Shown in pieces: positions 35,555 through 43,956 of a stretch of DNA of 64,000 nt. Made by a program: the position numbers and the translations under genes. The stretch lies in NCBI GenBank assembly GCA_025462725.1, contig JAOAPE010000010.1:124001-188000 (forward strand), in the 5' to 3' direction. The notes beneath the pieces are model-generated. The model saw only the letters and a program-made list of their open reading frames with translations. It made no database searches and had not been told where the DNA came from. Source of the stretch: Terriglobales bacterium. Lineage in GTDB: Bacteria > Acidobacteriota > Terriglobia > Terriglobales > Acidobacteriaceae. Numbering within the stretch: position 1 is the first letter of the stretch; the number at the start of each line of letters is the position of its first letter.

Positions 35555-38539
35555 TTGAGACGAACTATCTCGACCTTGGCTGTGCTGTGGCTCAGCCTGT
35601 TCTTTGCAAACGTCTGCACGGCGCAGACAACAACCGCTTTCGATGCCAATCTGGCACAGCTCGCCGGGGGCGACGTTTCTAATTACCGCGTGGGATTGTC
35701 CGTGAAGAACTGCTCGAACTACCTCCTGCGCTTGTCCGGACCCTCTATTTCGGTCGGAGACACCGCATATCTGACTCCGGACGGCAATGGACTGGTGAGC
35801 GCGCCGGTCCCAGACGAAGCGGCCATCGGATGCGGGTCTACTCCATCCAGCGCGTTCTACACGGTCTCCATTGTCGAGTGGAACTCGAGCACCCAACGAC
35901 CCATCCTTCCCGCGAGACGGCAGAACGACTATGACATCACCGGACCAACATTCCATTTGAATACTGCTACTCCCCGGACGGCACCGGCGCCGGCGTCCAT
36001 TGCAAACGCGATGCTGCTGAATGCCAGCGGTGACCAGACGGCCGTTATTCAGTCCGGCAAGAAGATCGCCTTTGCTGGCGGCACAGTCGACTTCACTGGA
36101 ACCACTCTCACTGGAGTATCCGGTACCGGCATCGCGTCGCTGAATGGACTGACCGTAACCACGCAGACATTTGCAAACGATGCCAACCTCCAGATTTCTT
36201 CGATTGGCGCAATGCACACGTTGACTTGGGCGGGCGCGCTGGCGAAGGCGCGACAGAACGCTCAGACGGCATACCTCGACGGCAACCAGACGTTCACAGG
36301 TAACAACATCTTCAACGCAGGAACATTCACGGTCGGAGTCACGAGCGGATTCTCGACGCTCGGAGGAACGTACATCGCGAGGAACATTCACAACATTGCG
36401 AAGCTGAACGGCTCGACGAGTAAGTACGCGCTTCTCGGCGTGCAATGGCAGGACAATACCGGTTTCCCGCTCATCGGCATTGACACGATGGTCGAGGCGA
36501 CGAATACGGGATTCAATCCAGGCGGGAAGGGGAGCGTGATCGGCCATGTCGTCGATGCCTTCAACACAGGAGGAGGCGAGACTACTTTCCTTTCGGCCAT
36601 CTCTGCGACTTCTGACAATGAAAATGGATTAGCAGACACGCAAAATACCCTGAGCGCTCAATTAAAAATTGGAGCATCAGGATTCTCGACAATCGCATCG
36701 GTGCTTGCGATCGGCGCTCAGGTTCCCGCTGGACAGGCGACCATCCTCACAGGGCTCGACATCGCCGCGATCACAGGCGGGAGCGTGAACTTCGCAATCA
36801 AAACAGACTTAGGAACCGTTAGCTTCGGAGACAATGTTCTCGTACAGGGACACTCCGTCACAGCAGACACGTTCGTCGGAGCTCTCACAGGCAACGCGAG
36901 CACTGCATCTGCCCTGGCATCTGCGCCGTCGCTGTGCGGAGCTGGCAACTATGCACGCGGAATCCTTGCCAATGGCGCTGCGACCGGCTGCACGCCGTCA
37001 TCGGGCTCAGGGACAGTCACATCATTCAGCGCGGGAGCACTCGCTCCGCTGTTCACGACAAATGTCGCGACGGCGACATCGACTCCGGCTCTGTCTTTCA
37101 CGCTCTCAAACTTCGCCGCGCATAAGTTCTACGGGAACAATACCGGAGGCACTGCGGCTCCGGATGCTGAGTCGATTACTGCGGCTGACTTGCCTTCGCT
37201 TCCTGAATCGCAGATTACAAATCTCACTACCGATCTCGGCGCTAAAGAAGCGACTGCGAATAAAGATGCCGTGAGCGGGTATGCAGGGCTCACAGCCGGA
37301 ACAAAACTGAAGCTGGCTGAAGGTCAAGAAGTTTGGGGAGTTGCTGATCTCTCCGATTTCGCTTCAAAGAGCGGAACTGGCACTGCGGCGATCGGCGCGA
37401 CAATCACATCGCCCGCTGTGAACGACTTGCTGCAATGGGATGGCGCGAAGTGGATTAACACAGCGACCATCTCGGCCGCGACGCAGCTCTCCGGGACGCT
37501 GGCCTCGGCTCAAATGCCTTCACTCACAGGCGACATCACAAATGTGGGACTCGCAACGACATTGAAGAGCACAGGGTCAGCGGGAACTTATACGAAAGTG
37601 ACGTTCGATGCACAAGGTCGCGAGACCTCCGGGGCAACAGCGCAGTTTTCAGACATCGGCGGCTCGGTCGCAGGTTCACAGATGCCAGCTCTCTCCGGAG
37701 CAGTCACGAGCTCGGCGGGTTCGACAGTCACGAGCGCAGGAAAGGCCGATGTGATTGACGCGCCCAACTTCTGCCAGGCAGCCGGCGCGAACACTACGAC
37801 CTACACCTGCTCGCTCTCACCGGCGATCTCAGCCTACGTGACGGGAACGCATTACCGCTTCAAGGCTGATGTTGCGAACACAGCAGCGTCGACAGTCAGC
37901 TTCAACTCTGTCGGCGCGAAGACGATCAAGAAGGCCGCTGGCGGAGTCACTACAGACATTGTTGCCAACGATCTGCGCGCCGGCCAATGGGTCGATCTGG
38001 TGTACGACGGCACCAACATGCAAATGCAGAGCACGTTGGGAAATGCGGCCAGCGGCTCTACTCCCGGCGTGACGTTCATGACGTTCGCAAGGACAGGCGT
38101 AAATAATATGCCTCCCGCAGACACGACTCACATTCGCTTCATCGGTATCCCTAACCTCGAAGATTTGACCTTCACGCAAATGACCGTGAACATCGCGGTC
38201 GTCGACGCTTCGAACAATTACGCTCTCGGAATTTACGAAGACGTTTCAGGGACGATGACTAACGTTTGCGGAACAACTCCGCAAGTCTTCAACTCCTTGA
38301 ACGCGGTCACGCTCACTTGTTCCGGAACGACGACGCGAGGTCGAAGGCATTATCTCGGAATAAGCGGAGCGGCTGTGACGATGAAGATTGACCGCGATTC
38401 TGCGCTCGGAAATTTCCTTGGCATGACGAATAGTTCTGTCACGGTGACGGGCGGAGCGGCTCTCGGCGGGACGGCCGGCACGACTCCTGCAAATTCCGCT
38501 TCGACTAATACCGGCGTTCCAGTCCTAGTTCTGAATTAA
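35555..38539 (+). CDS. Fibre-like phage protein with a signal peptide
   Basis: I choose the TTG at 35555, which has ACGGAGG about 8 bases before it and opens directly with a signal peptide (LRRTISTLAVLWLSLFFANVCTAQ). The ~994-residue product then has the repeat style of phage tail fibres ('GNASTASALASAPSLCGAGN', 'LTGDITNVGLATTLKSTG', 'QMPALSGAVTSSAG') and a C-terminal jelly-roll-like domain. A Sec signal on a tail-fibre-like protein is unusual, as fibres assemble in the cytoplasm. It may be a secreted lysogenic product or a mis-routed fibre. Confidence 0.7.
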   Translation: MRRTISTLAVLWLSLFFANVCTAQTTTAFDANLAQLAGGDVSNYRVGLSVKNCSNYLLRLSGPSISVGDTAYLTPDGNGLVSAPVPDEAAIGCGSTPSSAFYTVSIVEWNSSTQRPILPARRQNDYDITGPTFHLNTATPRTAPAPASIANAMLLNASGDQTAVIQSGKKIAFAGGTVDFTGTTLTGVSGTGIASLNGLTVTTQTFANDANLQISSIGAMHTLTWAGALAKARQNAQTAYLDGNQTFTGNNIFNAGTFTVGVTSGFSTLGGTYIARNIHNIAKLNGSTSKYALLGVQWQDNTGFPLIGIDTMVEATNTGFNPGGKGSVIGHVVDAFNTGGGETTFLSAISATSDNENGLADTQNTLSAQLKIGASGFSTIASVLAIGAQVPAGQATILTGLDIAAITGGSVNFAIKTDLGTVSFGDNVLVQGHSVTADTFVGALTGNASTASALASAPSLCGAGNYARGILANGAATGCTPSSGSGTVTSFSAGALAPLFTTNVATATSTPALSFTLSNFAAHKFYGNNTGGTAAPDAESITAADLPSLPESQITNLTTDLGAKEATANKDAVSGYAGLTAGTKLKLAEGQEVWGVADLSDFASKSGTGTAAIGATITSPAVNDLLQWDGAKWINTATISAATQLSGTLASAQMPSLTGDITNVGLATTLKSTGSAGTYTKVTFDAQGRETSGATAQFSDIGGSVAGSQMPALSGAVTSSAGSTVTSAGKADVIDAPNFCQAAGANTTTYTCSLSPAISAYVTGTHYRFKADVANTAASTVSFNSVGAKTIKKAAGGVTTDIVANDLRAGQWVDLVYDGTNMQMQSTLGNAASGSTPGVTFMTFARTGVNNMPPADTTHIRFIGIPNLEDLTFTQMTVNIAVVDASNNYALGIYEDVSGTMTNVCGTTPQVFNSLNAVTLTCSGTTTRGRRHYLGISGAAVTMKIDRDSALGNFLGMTNSSVTVTGGAALGGTAGTTPANSASTNTGVPVLVLN
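35605..35618 (-). repeat. Dispersed 14-bp site 2 (reverse TGCAGACGTTTGCA)
   Basis: Sits in the signal-peptide codons of the fibre-like gene and is read there as ANVCT in the opposite orientation. Confidence 0.7.
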
Positions 38540-38599
38540 GCAGCTCTAGTGGAGGCCGGACAGTGAAGGCCTCCACGCCAAACACCACAAGGGGGCGAG

Positions 38600-38794
38600 A
38601 TGGAATTGATAGAGACGAGCAACGTGCAGCCGCGCATGCAGACGATTGCAGATCTGCTGAAGCAGCGCACTGAGGTCTTCCGCAGTGTAGAGGAAGCTCA
38701 GACGCGGCGGGATGCGCCGGAGATGGAACTGCATTTCGGCAAGTGGAAGGAACTAACCCGCGAGATCGAGCACCTTCAAAAGGCCGGTGTATGA
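38600..38794 (+). CDS. Small helical phage protein
   Basis: The 64-residue product starts MELIETSNVQPRMQTIADLL and is all-helical and charged, perhaps a coiled coil. GGGGGCGAG precedes the ATG. Its stop overlaps the start of the replication-type gene. Function is unknown. Confidence 0.55.
   Translation: MELIETSNVQPRMQTIADLLKQRTEVFRSVEEAQTRRDAPEMELHFGKWKELTREIEHLQKAGV
38637..38650 (+). repeat. Dispersed 14-bp site 3 (TGCAGACGATTGCA)
   Basis: Encodes MQTIA within the small helical gene, close to the start of the replication region. Confidence 0.7.
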
Positions 38795-39723
38795 GCGCAG
38801 AGGCCTTGGTTTACGTCAAGAAGCTCACCAAAGCACCCAACGGCGAGGAAGTTCGTCCGATGGAGAAGCTGTTGCTCTGGTACATCGCCGACGGCCATAA
38901 CGATGAGAAGCGCGCGGCATGGCACAAGATCGCGACGATGGCGGGACACAACAATCTCAGTTCCAGGCGCGTGCGCGAGCTACTCGCTGATTGTATCCGC
39001 AAGGGCATTCTCTGGCGCGAAGAGCGATTCCGCGAGGATGACAGCAACCAGAGTAATTACTGGCGGTTCGCTGAACTGGATGGCCCGCCGACAACTGCCG
39101 CGATGGTCGCTGAAGAGAAGCGGCGTATCCGCGGAGAGATGGCGGCGGCCAAGACGAACGCGACAAAGTCACGCAAGAAATCCACAGATGCTTGTGAATC
39201 AGGGTGCGAATCTCCGCAGGGGACGGATGCGAACTCTCGCATAGATGAGCGCGAAGAGTCGCAGGGGGAGGATGCGAATTCTCGCACCCTAGTGCGCGAG
39301 GAGTCGCAGGGGGAGGATGCGGACTCCCGCATGGATGGGCGCGAAATGTCGCATCCCTTGAACCACCATCTATCCGCCAGTGAACCGCCGTTGACCTTGC
39401 AGTTGAATTCCGCCATTCAACCCTCAACAGAAGCGCCACAGGCTGCGACTGTGGAAATTCCCAAGGGCACATGGGCCAAAGTGCTGGCGGCAATGCTGAC
39501 CTCGGGGAAGTTCACCGAAGCCGAGTTCCTGAGAGTGACGGCATGCACTCGCGAGATGCAATCCGTTCGGATCGGAGAGCGAGTTGAGATCGAGGTCGGG
39601 ATGCTTGAGGCAGAGATGCTCGGTGTTCTTTCTGGCGTGATGGATGAGCTAAAGCGATCGACCGGGATGAAGCCTGGCAACTTGAACTTCCGACTGCAAT
39701 TCATTCAGAAAGGCGCGGCGTGA
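38791..39723 (+). CDS. Phage replication-type winged-helix protein
   Basis: The 310-residue product has an N-terminal helix-turn-helix of the phage replication-organiser type ('PMEKLLLWYIADGHNDEKRAAWHKIATMAGHNNLSSRRVRELLADCIRKGIL'). The middle contains three tandem 15-residue repeats (39217-39351; unit ESQGEDANSRxxxRE), and the C-terminal ~100 residues are a second helical domain. It is coupled by ATGA to the preceding gene. Position next to the HNH-like, MazG and HAD genes fits replication initiation, with the partner helicase loader unseen. Confidence 0.65.
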   Translation: MSAEALVYVKKLTKAPNGEEVRPMEKLLLWYIADGHNDEKRAAWHKIATMAGHNNLSSRRVRELLADCIRKGILWREERFREDDSNQSNYWRFAELDGPPTTAAMVAEEKRRIRGEMAAAKTNATKSRKKSTDACESGCESPQGTDANSRIDEREESQGEDANSRTLVREESQGEDADSRMDGREMSHPLNHHLSASEPPLTLQLNSAIQPSTEAPQAATVEIPKGTWAKVLAAMLTSGKFTEAEFLRVTACTREMQSVRIGERVEIEVGMLEAEMLGVLSGVMDELKRSTGMKPGNLNFRLQFIQKGAA

Positions 39724-40256
39724 TTCTCGACGAGACGCAACAGCGATTGAGGCTAGCTGTGATTGCCCATGCAGATGACAGTTTGGCCAAGATGTGGCCA
39801 GCGACATGGGCGCGATATGCAGAGCCTCGCTTCAGTGCATTGTCGCCAACTGCTAAGAGCAAGCGTGCTGTCTTCGAGAAGCAAGTGCGAATGCGGTGGG
39901 ATGTGTTCCGAAGCACGGCCGAACGGGCTGGAGAGAGATTGGATTTCTCTTACGTTCGACTCCGGCACATGGCATGCCGAGCGCTGGATCTGCCGTGTCC
40001 GTATTGCGGCGCGGCGTTCGGGCTGACCAACTATGCCATCGTGCGCGATGAACCGCAGCGCGGCCAGTCCAGGGCTTATGGGATCAGCAACGTTGTCGTG
40101 TGCTGTGAGCTGTGTGCCGATGCAAAGGGGGACTTGTCTGGCGATGAATGGCTAGAGGTCAGGGCTGCGCTGAAGAGCGCCGATCCTAACGCAGGACAGA
40201 ATGCAGTGGTACGTCTGGCTGCTGGCACGAGAGCACTGGACAAGAGGAAGCGGTAG
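39720..40256 (+). CDS. HNH-like zinc-binding protein with altered active site
   Basis: The 178-residue product ends in a zinc-binding HNH-type frame (CPYC...NVVVCCELCADAKGDLSGDEW). The usual DH pair is replaced (IVRDEP) and the last Asn/His is Ala, so nuclease activity is doubtful. It could be a structural zinc domain. It overlaps the preceding gene by 4 bp. Confidence 0.55.
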   Translation: MILDETQQRLRLAVIAHADDSLAKMWPATWARYAEPRFSALSPTAKSKRAVFEKQVRMRWDVFRSTAERAGERLDFSYVRLRHMACRALDLPCPYCGAAFGLTNYAIVRDEPQRGQSRAYGISNVVVCCELCADAKGDLSGDEWLEVRAALKSADPNAGQNAVVRLAAGTRALDKRKR

Positions 40257-40259
40257 CGC

Positions 40260-40397
40260 ATGACAAAGCGCGACATGAGAAGCCGGGGAGTAATGCATAG
40301 GCGTAGCTGGAGAGGTATGTCGAGACCTCGAAGGGGAAAAGGTACTTCCCCGGGCCACCCCACTGCGGGTAACGCGCCAGCGGCGAACAATTTCTAG
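40260..40397 (+). CDS. Short Arg-rich ORF, uncertain
   Basis: The frame starts MTKRDMRSRGVMHRRSWRGM and encodes 45 residues with strong Arg content. No clear ribosome site is seen. It fills the space before a cluster of AGGTTGATT repeats. It may be a small nucleic-acid-binding protein, or noncoding. Confidence 0.3.
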   Translation: MTKRDMRSRGVMHRRSWRGMSRPRRGKGTSPGHPTAGNAPAANNF

Positions 40398-40414
40398 TGA
40401 AACGCAAAAAAAGT

Positions 40415-40461
40415 AGGTTGATTTTCACCAAAAACAGGTTGATTCCCGAGGTTGATTTTCA
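40415..40461. repeat. Three direct AGGTTGATT repeats, iteron-like
   Basis: AGGTTGATT starts at 40415, 40436 and 40449, with the first and third extended to AGGTTGATTTTCA. The last copy abuts the GTG of the next gene. The repeats lie in the replication-gene region and could be iterons or operator sites. Confidence 0.55.
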
Positions 40462-41004
40462 GTGAGCGAGCAGCAAGTACAGTACGAAGCCATGCCGGTG
40501 CCGATGACCGACGAGCAGATCGCTCAGCTCGTCGCCGGTGAAGTTTGTCCGGCATGCGGCGGCCGCAAGTGCGCGGATCAAGCGTTCTGCCCAACGGACT
40601 TCATCGCGCTGACCGTTTGGATGCGGCGCTGCATGAGCATGGGCGTGAAACATCCAGAGTTCGTCGGGAACTTCCGCGGCGCATTGCGACACCTGCAGCT
40701 GAACCCACAGCGGAAGAAAAACATCCCCGTCCGCGCCGGCGAATGGCCGTACAGCACGGATGAGGAGCTCGAGAAAGCCGGTTTCAAGTTCCTGAATCAC
40801 GCGCACTGCTCGGTCCCTGGATGCCATGTGCGCATCGAGTGGTATCGCACTCCGCGCGGGGCGTGCATCGCCGTCAATCTTGCCGACTACCAAAGGCACT
40901 CGCTCAGCTGCGCGGACCCGATGTACTTCCAGAAGCGCCGCGAAGAGCGTGCGCAGACGTCTGCACGGAAGAAGTTACAGAAAAAGAAGCGGAGAAAAGT
41001 ATGA
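40462..41004 (+). CDS. Phage zinc-binding protein of unknown function
   Basis: The 180-residue product has CPACGGRKCADQAFC near the N-terminus and 'HAHCSVPGCHV' later, arranged as two zinc knuckles, and a Lys-rich C-terminus (KKLQKKKRRKV). It overlaps the MazG-like gene by 4 bp. Function is unknown; a nucleic-acid-binding role is plausible. Confidence 0.55.
   Translation: MSEQQVQYEAMPVPMTDEQIAQLVAGEVCPACGGRKCADQAFCPTDFIALTVWMRRCMSMGVKHPEFVGNFRGALRHLQLNPQRKKNIPVRAGEWPYSTDEELEKAGFKFLNHAHCSVPGCHVRIEWYRTPRGACIAVNLADYQRHSLSCADPMYFQKRREERAQTSARKKLQKKKRRKV
40952..40965 (+). repeat. Dispersed 14-bp site 4 (CGCAGACGTCTGCA)
   Basis: Encodes AQTSA in the zinc-binding protein. It differs from the perfect palindrome only at its first base. 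Confidence 0.65.
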
Positions 41005-41489
41005 GCCACCTTGCTGGGGTAACCGTGAAAGACCTGCAGCTTCTTGCCAAGACGCACTGCTCGTGTGCTGGCAGCCTCGCCTATTGCGACTCATGTCTCG
41101 CTGCGAATGAATTGGCGCGTCGTGATGTCTCGGACGAACCGCTCACCTTCGCGCGCTACAACGATGCTGTGTTTTACGAGTCGCGGATCAAGTATCCCGA
41201 TGCCGGAAGGAATGCCGTGTTCCCTGCTCTCGGGCTGATGGGTGAAGCCGGAGAACTCGCGGAAAAGGTCAAGAAGCTGTGGCGAGACCAAGGAACGATG
41301 AGCGGTGCAAACGTCTGCGCGGAAAAACGCGACGAGGTCGCGAAGGAAATGGGCGATGTGCTCTGGTACCTCAACGCGATCGCCAGCGAATTCGGATTAT
41401 CGCTGGAGCAAGTTGCGCAAATGAACATCGACAAACTTCGCGATCGAGAAGCTCGGCGCGTGATTAAAGGTGAGGGGGACAACAGGTAA
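41001..41489 (+). CDS. MazG-like nucleotide pyrophosphohydrolase with Cys N-terminus
   Basis: The 162-residue product has an extra N-terminal Cys cluster (HCSC...CDSC). It then has the MazG-like fold 'LGLMGEAGELAEKVKKLW...DEVAKEMGDVLWYLNAIA', with the ExxE and ExxD metal ligands visible. MazG-type enzymes hydrolyse (d)NTPs to monophosphates. Phage copies may alter nucleotide pools or the alarmone response. It is coupled by ATGA before and TAATG after. Confidence 0.8.
   Translation: MSHLAGVTVKDLQLLAKTHCSCAGSLAYCDSCLAANELARRDVSDEPLTFARYNDAVFYESRIKYPDAGRNAVFPALGLMGEAGELAEKVKKLWRDQGTMSGANVCAEKRDEVAKEMGDVLWYLNAIASEFGLSLEQVAQMNIDKLRDREARRVIKGEGDNR
41306..41319 (-). repeat. Dispersed 14-bp site 5 (reverse CGCAGACGTTTGCA)
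   Basis: Located in the MazG-like gene and read as ANVCA. It is only ~340 bp from site 4, the closest pair. Confidence 0.65.
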
Positions 41490-41914
41490 TGCCGCTGATC
41501 GCAGTGGATTTTGATGGGACGATTGTCGAACACATGTTTCCGGCGATAGGGCCGCTGAAGGCTGGAGTGAAGGAAGCACTGACGCGATTCCGTGAGCTCG
41601 GCTACGAACTAATCATTTACTCGTGCCGCGGGAGCAAGTGGTATCCGGAAGTTTATCCGCCGGAACAAACCGCGCGGTGCTTCAAGGAGATGGTTGAGTT
41701 TCTGCATGCGAATGAGATCCCGTTCGACATGGTTGACGACGGAGAACTGGGAAAGCCGTTTGCGGATTACTACATCGACGATCGCGCCGTCCGCTTTGAA
41801 AACAATTGGGACCAGATCAAGAACGCGATCGAGTACGAAGCCATGAGTGGCGGCGCTGTGCAGATGGTCCAGCCGATCCTCTCCGTCGCAGTGAAAGGAG
41901 TCGGCCAGGCCTAG
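41489..41914 (+). CDS. HAD-superfamily hydrolase-like protein
   Basis: The 141-residue product has the HAD motif I 'AVDFDGTIVEH', motif II-like 'IIYSCRG' and motif IV-like 'YYIDDRAV'. Motif III Lys is likely present. It lies directly after MazG (TAATG), consistent with a nucleotide-processing pair. The substrate cannot be named. Confidence 0.75.
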   Translation: MPLIAVDFDGTIVEHMFPAIGPLKAGVKEALTRFRELGYELIIYSCRGSKWYPEVYPPEQTARCFKEMVEFLHANEIPFDMVDDGELGKPFADYYIDDRAVRFENNWDQIKNAIEYEAMSGGAVQMVQPILSVAVKGVGQA

Positions 41915-41917
41915 CCC

Positions 41918-42223
41918 ATGCGAAAGAAGAAAACACTTTACGACTTTGTTGTTCCTTCGAACTGCCGGTTGCCGGAAGAGCAAGAACTCTATCGGCGGCT
42001 GCAGATGACGAACTCGCGCGGCGATGAGCAAGGGGTCTTCGACCAGTTGAGCGCGAAGTATCCGGTGCTCCTACGGAATGGCGCGACGCTGCAGACGTAC
42101 ATCACCAAACTGCATGCGTGCTTCCTCCCGAAGTCGCGCTGGCAAAAGCTGCACGAAAAGATCGAGGGCTGGGCCTGGAGTGTGCGCACTTGGTGGAAGG
42201 TGAGGCTTGCGTCATGGCGGTAA
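41918..42223 (+). CDS. Small phage protein of unknown function
   Basis: The 101-residue product is basic and Trp/Lys-rich at the C-terminus (WAWSVRTWWKVRLASWR). It follows the HAD gene after 3 bp and overlaps the ASCH gene. I see no known domain. Confidence 0.5.
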   Translation: MRKKKTLYDFVVPSNCRLPEEQELYRRLQMTNSRGDEQGVFDQLSAKYPVLLRNGATLQTYITKLHACFLPKSRWQKLHEKIEGWAWSVRTWWKVRLASWR

Positions 42224-42687
42224 TCAAAGCCATTTCGTTGTGGCAGATTTGGGCGGCCGCGATGGAGCACGCCAAGAAGCGCATCGAGACGCGTTCATGG
42301 CCGACTTCTTACCGTGGACCGCTGGCGATCCACGCCGCGAAGAAACCTTTCAACGCCCGGGATTACAGCTCGGAATTCGCCTCGCAAGTTCGCAAAGATG
42401 GATTGCTCGACGAGCGGCTCCAGTATGGCGCTGTAGTTTGCATCGTCGAGCTCGTCGCGTGCGTTCCGACGAACTCCATCCGGCGAACGCTTTCGCAAAC
42501 TGAATTGATGTACGGCAATTATGGGGACGGGCGTTGGGCGTGGGTCACTCAGAACCTAGTCCGACTGCCGGCCGCGATTCCCACGCGCGGATTCCAAGGC
42601 CTATTTGATTTCACGCTGCCCGAGTGGATGGAGAACACGTACCGGGATTCTGCGCGGCCGTCGCCGCAAGGACAACTGGTTTTCTGA
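42214..42687 (+). CDS. ASCH-domain protein
   Basis: The 157-residue product shows the ASCH pattern 'KAISLWQIWAAAMEHAKKRIETRSWPTSYRGPLAIHAAK' and a later 'GAVVCIVELVACVP'. ASCH domains resemble PUA folds and bind or process RNA or modified nucleosides. Phage copies have no proven role. The start lies within the end of the previous gene. Confidence 0.75.
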   Translation: MAVIKAISLWQIWAAAMEHAKKRIETRSWPTSYRGPLAIHAAKKPFNARDYSSEFASQVRKDGLLDERLQYGAVVCIVELVACVPTNSIRRTLSQTELMYGNYGDGRWAWVTQNLVRLPAAIPTRGFQGLFDFTLPEWMENTYRDSARPSPQGQLVF

Positions 42688-42688
42688 C

Positions 42689-43324
42689 ATGGCATTGATG
42701 ACACAAAAAGAGTACGCGGCGAAGAAGAAGGTGAGCGCCCAGTACATCAACAAGCTCGTGACCCAGGGGAAGATCGCGCTTGTTGGAAAGAAAGTGGAAT
42801 CGAAGCAAGCGGACGCGGCGATCGCCGCCACTAAGCGCCACGGCCGATTGATTCAACCGAAGCGCAGCGCCTCGAAGGCAAGCAAGAAAACAGCCGTTCG
42901 TATCCGGAAGGAAAAAGCACCGAAGCCGCCAAAGGTGGACAGCGCGACCCGCAAGGCGGCCGCTAGTCGCGCGGACCGAGAGTTCTGGGAAGCCAAGACC
43001 GCGCAACGCAAGTACGAGCAGATGACGGGACTGCTGCTGCCGCGCGACCAAGTACTCGAGGCCGAGCGCATGAAGAACTCGAACATCCGGTCGAAGCTGC
43101 GGGCGTTACCGCGCGAGCTCGCATTGGCGTTGTCGACAGCAACGACACCAGCGGAAGCGGAGAAATTGTTGCTGGACGAAATCGACGCGCTTCTTGATCG
43201 GTTGGCGAAGGACCCATTGGGTATGGAAGAGGCAGCGCGGCCGGTTGCGCCGTTGGAGGATATTCCCGAAGTTGGCGGGCCGATCGTGATGCCGCCGGCA
43301 AGCGATGTGGAGGCACGGGTATGA
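42689..43324 (+). CDS. Terminase small subunit (Nu1-like)
   Basis: The 211-residue product has an N-terminal HTH ('TQKEYAAKKKVSAQYINKLVTQGKI'), a basic linker and the Nu1-type middle 'FWEAKTAQRKYEQMTGLLLPRDQV', followed by helices ('NSNIRSKLRALPRELALALS'). Nu1 family proteins recognise cos and recruit the large GpA subunit. Here it lies ~3.4 kb ahead of the large subunit, separated by small genes and a DUF5131 gene. Confidence 0.75.
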   Translation: MALMTQKEYAAKKKVSAQYINKLVTQGKIALVGKKVESKQADAAIAATKRHGRLIQPKRSASKASKKTAVRIRKEKAPKPPKVDSATRKAAASRADREFWEAKTAQRKYEQMTGLLLPRDQVLEAERMKNSNIRSKLRALPRELALALSTATTPAEAEKLLLDEIDALLDRLAKDPLGMEEAARPVAPLEDIPEVGGPIVMPPASDVEARV

Positions 43325-43719
43325 GCGAAATGGAGCGAGAGGTACTGCGTTGCGTCCATTGCGAGCTGAATCAGTTCGTGACGAAGAGCCGCAACTGTCG
43401 GAGATGCCGCAAGCCTGTGGAGGCGGAAGTCGTCGAAGTGAAAGCTGTTGCGATCGCGTCCGCTCCTAAATTGCCCCCCGTCATCGGTCACGAAAAAAAG
43501 GACCTCGGGTTCGCTATTTGGTTTATCCGGACCGGCTTGGGATTGAGTCAGCAGGAAACCGCGCAGCGCTTGGGGACTTATCGAACGTATGTATCCAAGC
43601 TCGAGAACGGCCGCGTCACTGGTTGTTTGAAAACGGTCGTCCGCTTCGCGAAGACTTTCGATGTCTCTGTCGCGTGGATGTTCTGCATCATGCGCGGCAG
43701 TCGAGGGCTGAGCGCATGA
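43321..43719 (+). CDS. Zinc-ribbon + Xre helix-turn-helix protein
   Basis: The 132-residue product has CVHCEL...CRRCRK at the N-terminus and an Xre HTH in the C-terminal half ('FIRTGLGLSQQETAQRLGTYRTYVSKLENGRVT'). It is the best sequence-specific repressor candidate in the phage apart from the ParB-like protein. It overlaps the small terminase stop by 4 bp. Confidence 0.7.
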   Translation: MSEMEREVLRCVHCELNQFVTKSRNCRRCRKPVEAEVVEVKAVAIASAPKLPPVIGHEKKDLGFAIWFIRTGLGLSQQETAQRLGTYRTYVSKLENGRVTGCLKTVVRFAKTFDVSVAWMFCIMRGSRGLSA

Positions 43720-43934
43720 TTCGCGATGAGGACGGAGTGATGCAGATGTCGGCACTGGCCGCGGCAATCCTGGAGAACGCAGAGCAGCGCGCGCGGAAAG
43801 AGACCCGCGGCCGGAAAAAAGGGCAAGGCGTGTGTCCGAAGTGCGGCTTGCTGCCGCGCAAATGTAAGCAACCGTATTGCACGCCGTGTGCGACGGAGTA
43901 CCGCCGCGAGTTGCGGATGAAAACAGCGGCATAA
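43716..43934 (+). CDS. Small zinc-ribbon phage protein
   Basis: The 72-residue product ends with CPKCGLLPRKCKQPYCTPC, a C4-type zinc ribbon. It is coupled by ATGA to the Xre gene. Function is unknown; a DNA-binding accessory is possible. Confidence 0.6.
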   Translation: MIRDEDGVMQMSALAAAILENAEQRARKETRGRKKGQGVCPKCGLLPRKCKQPYCTPCATEYRRELRMKTAA

Positions 43935-43956
43935 GGATTTCACAAAGGAGAGCATT

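Noticed and set aside
36162-36175. CGCAGACATTTGCA as a further dispersed site
   Set aside because: Two mismatches including the core G; it may be a weak site but could be chance.
34943-36547. 534-codon open frame on the minus strand
   Set aside because: It is antisense to the fibre-like gene and two small genes, has no ribosome site and reads as low-quality Arg/Cys-rich protein; the plus-strand genes are better.
43741-43754. TGCAGATGTCGGCA as a further dispersed palindrome site
   Set aside because: It breaks the central ACG core that all accepted sites keep and has mismatches in both arms, so I left it out of the count.
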